Below, piece by piece: positions 8,864 through 16,416 of a DNA stretch of 64,000 nt (position 1 is the first letter of the stretch; each line of letters begins with the position of its first letter). A program made the position numbers and the translations under genes. This DNA is from Lentibacillus amyloliquefaciens (GTDB lineage: Bacteria; Bacillota; Bacilli; Bacillales; Amphibacillaceae). Location: positions 682,001 to 746,000 of the forward strand of contig NZ_CP013862.1 of the NCBI RefSeq assembly GCF_001307805.1, given 5' to 3'. Below the pieces are notes generated by a model. It saw nothing but the letters and a program-made list of their open reading frames with translations. It ran no database searches and was not told where the DNA came from.

Positions 8864-9206
8864 TCCGAGTGAGGTCTTGTTGTAGGTTTACGCGTAGAAG
8901 ATAAAAACAACGCATCCCGTGCCACTTTTGTGGTGCGGGATGGTTTTGTTATATAAGTGGTATTAAATAGTTATAACTTTGAACATAATCGTCTTATGAG
9001 ATATCTTTTCCTATAAAATGTCACAGCCGAAGCAAGGCTCACCGCAATGAAAACACGTGTCTCGGACGATAGATAACCTGGGTCATTCCTTGTTGACTGG
9101 GAAAAAGATGTTCCTCGGCCCTTGTCTTTGGCCAACAATTACTGCTGCCTTCATGGCTCGGGACTTGAATCCTATAAAATGTGCACATGCCTGGCACACC
9201 AAAAGA
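8864..9206 (+). other. Intergenic stretch with one terminator-like hairpin
   Basis: Between the IS3 element and the esterase gene. A hairpin at 8911-8953 (CATCCCGTGCCAC pairing with GTGGTGCGGGATG, then GTTTTGTT) looks like an orphan terminator. The string CCTATAAAATGT occurs twice (about 9012 and 9171), a short direct repeat. No convincing gene is seen. Confidence 0.5.
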
Positions 9207-9234
9207 AAAGCCAACCCGGGGGATTGGCTTTTTG
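9207..9234 (-). terminator. Terminator of the esterase gene
   Basis: AAAAGCCAA and TTGGCTTTTT pair around a CCCGGGGGA loop. It has T-runs on both strands and could act in both directions. It lies about 20 bp past the esterase stop codon. Confidence 0.8.
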
Positions 9235-9254
9235 ACTTATGATTTTTACTTAAT

Positions 9255-10616
9255 TCATTTGTTCATGGAACCATTCATTGTTGGCAATTTAATAGTTTGA
9301 TTTGGATATATTAGGTTTGGATTCTGAATCTGATCTTGGTTGGCTTGGTAGATAGCCCAAACCTGTCGCGCAATCCGTTTATTGGTTAGTTCCCCGTAGT
9401 ATTTCTCTTTTGAGATGGTCCACAGGTTGTCACCTGGTTTCACTGTGTATGACGAATTTTTTGGTTTACCTCGGTTTTCTACTAGCTCAGTAGTTACTTC
9501 TAAACCTCGACCGATATCAATACTGCTGTCGCCGAAGGTATAGACTTTGCTGTATTCTGCAGGAATCGTACCATCAGCAATCGCTTTAGCAAAATCACTA
9601 ACTTCACCGTTATAAACCTTATTGAAGATACCATCATCTGTTGTAATGTCAGAATTTAAGAGGTATGTAGCCATGTGTTTTTGGCTTCTGCTGGATAGAT
9701 GGTATTCGTCATAAGTGTAGAAATCGTCAGGTTCCCAACCAGCGGCTTCAGGCTTATAATATTTGCTGTCGGTTGAGTAATTGTCATAACCACCATAGAT
9801 GTCTTCCTGATCGTTGGTAGGGAAGATGTCACTGTTGTCTTCAGAGACTAAGCCATAACCATAGGCCGGAACCCAGTCGGAGATCATATAAAAGCCCATA
9901 CTTTTATATCCGAATTTTTCAAAACCCTGTTCCTCAATATTGGCACGCAATCGTTGATTGTGCCCGTAGATAATCTCCACATCATCGGGAGTGGTGTCCA
10001 AAGCAAGATATTGTTCAATCTTTTGGACAACCTGTTGGTTTTGCATGTCACCAAAACTTGTCAAATCAGTACGCTGGTCCACAAAACGGTTAGGTAACAA
10101 TATATATTTGACGCCACCTTCTACAAGATTCTGGACCATTTTTAGAGCAAAGTCACTAGAAAGTTCTGCCGCACGTTCAGCCCCAAGATCTTCAACGGCA
10201 TAAGCATCATTTCCACCGACGCTGATAATATAGAGGGCTTTGGGATCTGCTTGCCCATTCATATCTGCGAGAAATCTTTCGGTTTGTTGTACGCCGTCCC
10301 AGCCTTTCAACCAAGGGGACCAGTTGGAACGTTCATCTGCTGCGCCCTTAGTACCTGTCATGACACCAGTAAAAGCTCCGCCAACAGCATAATTTGTTAA
10401 ATTATTATAGTCACCAGCCAATTCCTTTGCAATGTACTCAGAGAAGACCCGGCCATTAGAATACCGGCCTTTCCAGTAGTGCTCAGTATCGGCTTTTATA
10501 TACATTCCGTCAGCGGGATCGAAACCTGGTGCCGATTGTGATCCCATTACTTCGAGGGGCACAACCATAGCGAAAAGAAGTGCAAATATTAAAGTCAATA
10601 AAGATTTTTTCTTCAT
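9255..10616 (-). CDS. Secreted GDSL/SGNH esterase with permuted catalytic blocks and C-terminal LysM
   Basis: 453 residues. It has a signal peptide (1-25, KKKS then a hydrophobic core), an SGNH-hydrolase body and a LysM domain (about 390-446, YTVKPGDNLWTISKEKYYGE to NPNLIYPNQTIKLP). Relatives are secreted lipases/phospholipases of the lecithinase/hemolysin group. Block II Gly is in NYAVGGAFTG (about 76-84), block III Asn in SVGGNDAY (N136), and the Asp-x-x-His pair in YDEYHLS (D303, H306). The nucleophile block FGDSSID (S364) lies at the C-terminal side, directly before LysM. In ordinary family members it opens the protein, so the domain seems circularly permuted. An AAAGGAGG site precedes the ATG. 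LysM should bind it to peptidoglycan. The substrate is probably a lipid or ester. Confidence 0.85.
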   Translation of the reverse strand: MKKKSLLTLIFALLFAMVVPLEVMGSQSAPGFDPADGMYIKADTEHYWKGRYSNGRVFSEYIAKELAGDYNNLTNYAVGGAFTGVMTGTKGAADERSNWSPWLKGWDGVQQTERFLADMNGQADPKALYIISVGGNDAYAVEDLGAERAAELSSDFALKMVQNLVEGGVKYILLPNRFVDQRTDLTSFGDMQNQQVVQKIEQYLALDTTPDDVEIIYGHNQRLRANIEEQGFEKFGYKSMGFYMISDWVPAYGYGLVSEDNSDIFPTNDQEDIYGGYDNYSTDSKYYKPEAAGWEPDDFYTYDEYHLSSRSQKHMATYLLNSDITTDDGIFNKVYNGEVSDFAKAIADGTIPAEYSKVYTFGDSSIDIGRGLEVTTELVENRGKPKNSSYTVKPGDNLWTISKEKYYGELTNKRIARQVWAIYQANQDQIQNPNLIYPNQTIKLPTMNGSMNK

Positions 10617-10694
10617 TTTCTTTCCTCCTTTAGTTTTTAAGGTTACTTTAAAACTTAGAACGTGTATATTTTGCGTCCATCTTTATTTGACGTC

Positions 10695-10723
10695 ATATAA
10701 ATCTTATCTTACACCTTTTTCAA
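10695..10723 (-). promoter_or_regulatory. SigA-type promoter of the esterase gene
   Basis: On the minus strand TTGAAA (10723-10718), a 17-bp spacer and TTATAT (10700-10695) lie about 80 bp before the esterase start. Confidence 0.55.
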
Positions 10724-10778
10724 ACCCCCCCTTCCGACACGCTGAACATCGTAACATACATAATGCAAAATCCATAAA

Positions 10779-10800
10779 CGAGCATTTTCAAGAATTTTTG
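10779..10800 (+). repeat. CGAGCATTTTC repeat, copy 1
   Basis: ACATAATGCAAAA followed by CGAGCATTTTCAAGAATTT resembles the stretch at about 11908-11970 (CATAATGACAAAA, then CGAGCATTTTCGCGAAATT). The two copies flank the intron-like and dead TetR region. They may be duplicated upstream or operator sequence. Confidence 0.35.
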
Positions 10801-10959
10801 ATGAATCTCTAGAGATTTTGAGATAAAACGATATAAATATTATACAATAAAAATTTTATATATTTTATAAAAAGTTTGTTTGTACTAATATTGATATTAG
10901 ACCGATGAAGCCTATTGTACGGTGTGTTACGGCTGTTGATTCTTATGAGTTTTTATTTT

Positions 10960-11600
10960 ATTCTTCCGGAAACGGGATACGCCGCACGATAAATTCTGTT
11001 ATAAGCGTGTTTGCGCGTGAAATACTGAGGATAATACAAGACTATTATCTTAACGTTACAACCGAGGATGGGAATGACGGAACCATGTTTCCTGAAACCA
11101 TCCCTTCAACGAATCCTGCATGCATCATGACTGACAGGTCATTGGGGTCTGAAGTACAGGTGATTCGGCAGAGCGAAGGCTGGAGCCACTCCACGAGAGA
11201 AGGTATGCCGATGGATATGCTGCACGGCTAAAAAATTGGGTAAGGTGAGAATGGTTTCAAGGAAATGAAGCTGACGAATAACCGAATGTAAGGGTCTAAA
11301 GATTAGACATAGGGAAACTTATGTGTCATCCAACGATGACGTGAGTGGTATATAGTAAAAATGCGCTCTCTGAAATATGCTATCCAGCTCACAGGCTTCC
11401 AGGGAACACCTAAGTTTGTTCTATAATAGACATAATTCAACGTTGGTAAGCTAATAACGTGGAGAGTTTACTCCCGGCGAAACGTTCAAAAAGAAAGCGG
11501 TAGCACAGTACCGTAGAGGTGTGTAATGAACGTAAGTGAAAAGGTAGATGCTTTTAAACAGGTCCTAAAACTTTCAGTGAAATTAAGTGGGTTAATTATT
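10960..11600 (+). ncRNA. Probable group II intron remnant without reverse transcriptase
   Basis: About 600 bp of structured, non-coding sequence resembles the 5' half of bacterial group II introns. Landmarks are GGGAACACCTAAGTTTGTTC (about 11401), GTGGAGAGTTTACTCCC, GTAGCACAGTACCGTAGAGG (about 11501) and TGTAATGAACGTAAGTG (about 11522), which I recall as conserved domain I-IV strings. No intron-encoded protein follows, and I could not find a clear domain V. It is therefore a truncated or decayed copy. The 108-codon open frame inside it (10905-11231) has no coding character. The assignment is from memory of intron sequences and needs a covariance-model search. Confidence 0.45.
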
Positions 11601-11621
11601 TTTTTATTATGAAGATTTAAT

Positions 11622-11905
11622 GCTGGATGTGGCGCTAATAATTTTTAATTCTGACCCTATGGTTGCTAAAACTGTGTACAACCCATCTTCCTCAAATTTA
11701 TTTTGCCAACTCTGGTAATGATTTTGTATACGTTTTAGTAGCTAGGGATCTGTAGGAATTGCTGCCAAAAGACCTGAGGTCAGCTGTTGTGGATTATTAA
11801 GCGATACTTCAGCATAGCTTCTTAAAAAATGCCCAATTTCAGTTTCTTTGTTATTGAGATTTTCTATTGCTGTGACTTGTCATTTGCCGACTTCTCTATT
11901 AATTA
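11622..11905 (-). pseudogene. Dead TetR-family regulator (C-terminal half)
   Basis: The minus-strand translation gives LINREVGK, stop, QVTAIENLNNKETEIGHFL, then GLLAAIPTDP, stop, LLKRIQNHYQSWQNKFEEDG, then YTVLATIG. This aligns with the intact regulator at 23202-23753 (GLMAAATINRDLLKPIQDAY, EQWQDHIDNDGLDPINATI). The helix-turn-helix half is missing and two in-frame stops remain (one probably TGG to TGA). It lies beside the BCCT gene, so it may once have regulated that transporter. Confidence 0.65.
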
Positions 11906-11950
11906 GGTGCAACATATCATAATGACAAAAAATCTACAAATAGCAATTTT

Positions 11951-11970
11951 CGAGCATTTTCGCGAAATTC
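11951..11970 (+). repeat. CGAGCATTTTC repeat, copy 2
   Basis: Second copy of the motif seen at 10779, here CGAGCATTTTCGCGAAATTC. The remaining gap to the BCCT gene (11971-12309) shows no gene; it ends in the AAAAAGGAG site. Confidence 0.35.
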
Positions 11971-12309
11971 TAACATAAATATAGATATATCGTTATAAAG
12001 GGATACTTTTATGAACTAAACAAGGAATATAAAGTGTACAGTCATTTTATACAGTTTCAAATTTACGATATATTTAGATATTAGGTTCATAGGTAAAATA
12101 ATTTTTTCAAGGGGCTGAATTATGAAAAACCAAGAAATGATGTAGAAGAAAAGTAACTATCTTGAATTCGAGTCAATTTTAATTTTGATTTCCATCAAGA
12201 TTTCGGATTCTTATCAGGGTTGTTCTTTAAGTAGAAGCTGGGTACTTAATGGGGGTGACACTATTTACGATCACTTTTTTAAATATTATATTAAAAAGGA
12301 GTGCGTTAT

Positions 12310-13920
12310 TTGAAAAACTTAAATATTGAAAATAAAGTACTATGGCCTGTGTTAGTCATTTTACTGTTAGGATTAGTTCCTGTTGGGATGAATCCTTCGG
12401 CTGCGGCTAATATTGTAGGTACAATATTAGGTTTCATCACAGGAAATTTTGGTTGGCTTTTCGTCTTGTTTCCATTAATGATACTTATCTTTTTTGCTTG
12501 GCTTGTTTTTAGCAAGTTTGGTCAAATCAAATTAGGGGATCCTGACGATAAGCCGGAATTTTCAAATTTTAGTTGGTTTGCGATGATTTTCACAACGGGA
12601 ATTGGTGCGGAAATTATGTACCTATCGATTATCGAACCAATTACTTTTTTTAATGCCCCACCCTTTGGAATAGAATCCGGAACATTAAGTGCAGCAGAGT
12701 GGGCTATCCCTTATGGTTTCTTTAATTGGGGAATACTCGCGTGGGCTATTTATGCTCTTCCCAGTATTCCTATGGCATATGCCTTATATGTGAAAAAAAT
12801 ACCTCACTTTAGACTTAGTGCTGCTTGCAAACCAATTCTAGGTAAGCATTCTGAAGGTTTACCGGGTAAAATCGTCGATATTGTCATGATGCTTGGTTTG
12901 ATCGGGGTAGTGGGAACAAGCATAGGATTGGTTGCTCCCATGATCGCACAACTTTTGGGTGAAATGTTTAATATCCCTGTAACTTTTGGGCTATTGGTAA
13001 TCGTTATAGCTCTTTGGGTCATTCTATTTGGAGGAAGTGTATATTTGGGTCTTAGGAAAGGCATTAAAAGATTATCAGATTTTAATCTAATCATTGTTGT
13101 AGCAATACTTGTCTTCGTGTTCCTTGTGGGCCCAACAACCTTCATGCTAGATAATTCCATACAATCCATAGGAACAATGTTTAACGATTTTTTCAACATG
13201 AGTTTAAGCTTGGGAGCCATTAACAATGTAAGTTTCCCTCAAGATTGGACTGTTTTCTATTGGGCATGGTGGATTGGTTATGCATCATTAATAGGTTTGT
13301 TTACTGCCAGGATATCCAAGGGACGTACAATAAAACAAGTGATCATTACCCAATGCCTGATAGGACCGGTGGGTTGCTGGGTGTTTTTTGGAGTTTTTGG
13401 AAATTACGCATTGAATCTTCAATTATCCAATTTAGTTCCAGTTAATTCAATAATGGTTAATAGTGGACAAACAGAAGCTATAATGGCGGTTATCAATACA
13501 TTACCTCTTAGTTCGATTATAATACCGCTACTAGTAATCGCCTATCTAATATTCTCGGCAACTACTTTTGATGGTGCTTCATTGATTTTGTCATCTGTTG
13601 CGAGTAAGAAATTGGGTAGAACCGGGCAGCCGCCTCGAATCCATAGATTATTTTGGGCGTTAGTTCTTGGAGGAGTAGGTATAACCATATTGGCCATAGG
13701 CGGGTTGGAGGCAGTTCAATTGTCTTCAGTTATTGTAGGTGTGCCTATGATTTTGGTTTTTGTGTTGATGACTATTTCTTTTATTAAATCTGTCAAAGAA
13801 GATTTTGGGCAGGAAAAGTCAACCTTAATAAAATATTCCGAACTACCTTTATCGAAATCTCAAAATGATCAACTATCTGAGGAAAAAGAAGGCGTTCTTT
13901 CAGGAAAGGAAGGGAAATAG
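12310..13920 (+). CDS. BCCT-family transporter (betaine/carnitine/choline type)
   Basis: Integral membrane carrier of about 536 residues with some 12 hydrophobic segments. The BCCT signature region FYWAWWIGYASLIGLFTARI is followed by SKGRT, and TM3 carries GIGAEIMYLSIIEP. Both are divergent: typical members have WSPFVG after the Trp box and a GxGIGLMFWG-type TM3, so the substrate site may be altered. The TTG at 12310 is chosen because AAAAAGGAG ends 8 bases upstream; a GTG at 12301 overlaps that site. Nearby carnitine-type catabolic genes suggest uptake of a quaternary amine for use as food rather than for osmoprotection (inference). Confidence 0.85.
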   Translation: MKNLNIENKVLWPVLVILLLGLVPVGMNPSAAANIVGTILGFITGNFGWLFVLFPLMILIFFAWLVFSKFGQIKLGDPDDKPEFSNFSWFAMIFTTGIGAEIMYLSIIEPITFFNAPPFGIESGTLSAAEWAIPYGFFNWGILAWAIYALPSIPMAYALYVKKIPHFRLSAACKPILGKHSEGLPGKIVDIVMMLGLIGVVGTSIGLVAPMIAQLLGEMFNIPVTFGLLVIVIALWVILFGGSVYLGLRKGIKRLSDFNLIIVVAILVFVFLVGPTTFMLDNSIQSIGTMFNDFFNMSLSLGAINNVSFPQDWTVFYWAWWIGYASLIGLFTARISKGRTIKQVIITQCLIGPVGCWVFFGVFGNYALNLQLSNLVPVNSIMVNSGQTEAIMAVINTLPLSSIIIPLLVIAYLIFSATTFDGASLILSSVASKKLGRTGQPPRIHRLFWALVLGGVGITILAIGGLEAVQLSSVIVGVPMILVFVLMTISFIKSVKEDFGQEKSTLIKYSELPLSKSQNDQLSEEKEGVLSGKEGK

Positions 13921-14080
13921 GGGGCTGAAAAGAGTAATTTATTAAGAGGTTACTTAGAAGGCTCAAGATGCCAGTACTAAACTAAATAGGATTACGAATA
14001 TCAAAAGGATTTTTCAAAAATCAATCTTCAAGCTTCAACAAGATAAAAGATAATTTTGAATAAAATTCATTTTTTTAGTA

Positions 14081-14110
14081 TTGACAACAAACCGTCTGGA
14101 CGGTTAACCT
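14081..14110 (+). promoter_or_regulatory. Promoter with TetR-type palindromic operator in its spacer
   Basis: TTGACA (14081-14086) is followed after 18 bp by TAACCT. Almost the entire spacer is the inverted repeat AACCGTCTGGACGGTT (14090-14105). A dyad filling the spacer is typical of TetR-family repression. It would control the carboxylase-like operon that begins at 14214. A weak match (TCTGGAAGGT) lies in the upstream region of the TetR gene at 23753. The rest of 13921-14213 shows no gene. Confidence 0.6.
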
Positions 14111-14213
14111 ATTTCTAGAGGCGCAAACTAGGGATGCAGGATTTTATGCAATTGATCTTAGTGCCCCTTGAAACAAGATTAAGTCTAAAAATCAACGAAG
14201 GAGGAAATGTGCC

Positions 14214-16384
14214 ATGAAACAGACAAAACCACTCGTGCTCGGTATTGATGCCGGTGGCACGATGACAGACACGATACTTGTGGACAAAGAAGGCAACTTC
14301 GCTGTCGGTAAGGCACCGACTACACCTAATTACGAATCGGAAGGATTTATTGAATCAGCGCGTGACGCTACTGACATCTGGAACCTGGATATCAACAAAA
14401 CCTTTGAAGAATTGGCGGTAGTCCTTTATTCAGGTACGGGTATGCTGAATACGTTGTTATCAAGGAGCGGAAAGCGCATTGGTCTGATTGTGACACGGGG
14501 CATGGAAGATGCCATACTTATGGGAAGAGGCCTTCAGTCATGGGCCGGTTATTCTTATGAAGACCGCTTGCATGCAGTCACCCACGCTTCTCCCGAGCCT
14601 CTTGTGCCTCTCAGCCGGGTGCGCGGTGTGACCGAGCGTGTCGACCAGTTCGGTCAGGTCGTCATTCCAGCTTATGAACACGAGGCAGTCAGCGGTGTGG
14701 AAGAGCTTTTGGAGCAGGACATCGAGGCATTATGCATCTGTTGCATGTATTCACACGTCAATCCTGAACACGAATTACAAATTGGCGAAGCGGCCAAGAA
14801 GGTACTGGCTGAGCATGATGTCGACATCCCGATTTACTTTAGTCATCAGGTTCGTCCGATCATTCGCGAACAATCCCGGTTAAACAGCACGCTCATCGAG
14901 GCATATGCAACAGCTAGAGGTCGTGAGCAGCTGCTGGGCGTTGAAGCGGCTGCTAAGGAACATGGTTTCCCACACAGCATGCAAACGATGCTTTCATACG
15001 GAGGGCTCGCGGACGTACGCTATCCTCGTCTGCACGAGACGATGATCTCGGGTCCGGTCGGAGGGCTTTTGGGCGCGAAACATGTCGGCGAGTTGGTCGG
15101 CACGGATTCAGTAATTGTCAGTGATATGGGTGGAACAAGCTTTGATATCGGGGCTATCACCCGCGGCAAAGTACCTATTGAAGATGAGCCGACATTGGCC
15201 CGGTTTAAACTGAATTTGCCGACACTAGCGATGGATACCATCGGTGCCGGCGGCGGTACTATTGTTAAGGTGGACCCATACACAGGTAAGGTTAGTCTAG
15301 GTCCGGAAAGCGCTGGATCGGTACCGGGTCCGGTGGCTATGGATATGGGTGGCACAGAGCCAACGATTGCTGACTGTGATGCGGTAATGGGTCGTTTGAA
15401 CCCTGATAACTTTCTCGGTGGCAAGGTCAAACTTAATATCGAGAAGGCAACGCAGGTTCTGAAAGAGAAAGTTGCCGATCCATTGGGAGTTGACGTTTAT
15501 GAAGCGGCCGAGGGGATGGTGAATATGCTGGAGATGGAAGCTAAGTCTTCCATTGAATCCATTATTTCGACGCGTGGTGTCGATCCAGGTGAATACCACT
15601 TGATGGCTTATGGCGGATCTGGACCGCTTCACATGGCTGAGTACAGCCGCAGCCTAGGTTTTAAAGGTGTCATGACATTCCCGTTTGCGGCAGCATTTTC
15701 AGCCTTTGGTTGCACTACGGCAGATTACTTGCACAGGCACAGCCAATCCGTCCATATTATGACCGGACCCGATTCTTCGGATCAGGACAGGGAAGAGGCG
15801 AGACGTCAGATTAATGAAATCTGGAGCGAGCTCGATACCCAAGCCCGCTCTGAGTTGGTCTCTGAAGGTCATGAAGCAGACGCAGTCGTTTGTGAGCCAT
15901 TCGCTATGATGCGCTACACTGGCCAACTGGAAGATGTCGAAGTTGCAGCACCAGTGACCAAATTAGAGTCAGATGAAGATTTAGGTAAGCTTACACAAGC
16001 TTTTGAAGACCTGTACGAACAGATTAACCGCAGTGTGTCCGGTTATGGGACAGCCGGTTATACAATTATGGAACTCGGCTTAAATGCTCGTGTGGAAAAA
16101 GTGAAGCCAGAGCTGAGTCGCCGTCCTTTGGGATCCAAGAATCCTGATCCCGAGGCTGCCAAAGGAAAGCGGTCTATGTATTACAATCGTGCGTGGCATG
16201 AAGCGCAGCTTTGGGAAATGGACATGCTGAAGCCCGGCAACGTGCTTGAGGGCCCTGCCATTGTCGAGCACCCTGCTACGACCTTGGTCATCCCAGCGGG
16301 GACCGGGTCCGTGTAGATGAATGGACTATTCTGCACTACGAACACGGCGAGGACACGCGAAATTCGGTTGGAAACGTATTGTAG
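14214..16384 (+). pseudogene. Acetone-carboxylase beta-like / hydantoinase A (HyuA) subunit, frameshifted near its end
   Basis: HyuA/oxoprolinase family, ATP-binding subunit. Seen are LGIDAGGTMTDTILVDKEG at the N-terminus, VSDMGGTSFDIGAITRG in the middle and YGGSGPLHMAEYSRSLGF. With the HyuB and gamma genes downstream it matches the beta subunit of acetone-carboxylase-type complexes (usually about 715 residues). The frame stops at 16316 (GTGSV), but the -1 frame continues as RVRVDEWTILHYEHGEDTRN to a stop at 16384, the expected family ending. One C appears lost in GGGGACCGGGTCC near 16298. The truncation removes about 25 residues, so activity may survive. It may also be a read error. Confidence 0.8.
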
Positions 16385-16416
16385 ACCGAGGTTCAATCTA
16401 AAAAAGGAGGATTCTT

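Noticed and set aside
9057..9242. 61-codon open frame before the esterase terminator
   Set aside because: Overlaps the terminator and short repeats and has no ribosome-binding site.
10905..11231. 108-codon open frame
   Set aside because: No ribosome-binding site and no protein-like composition. It lies in the intron-like non-coding stretch.
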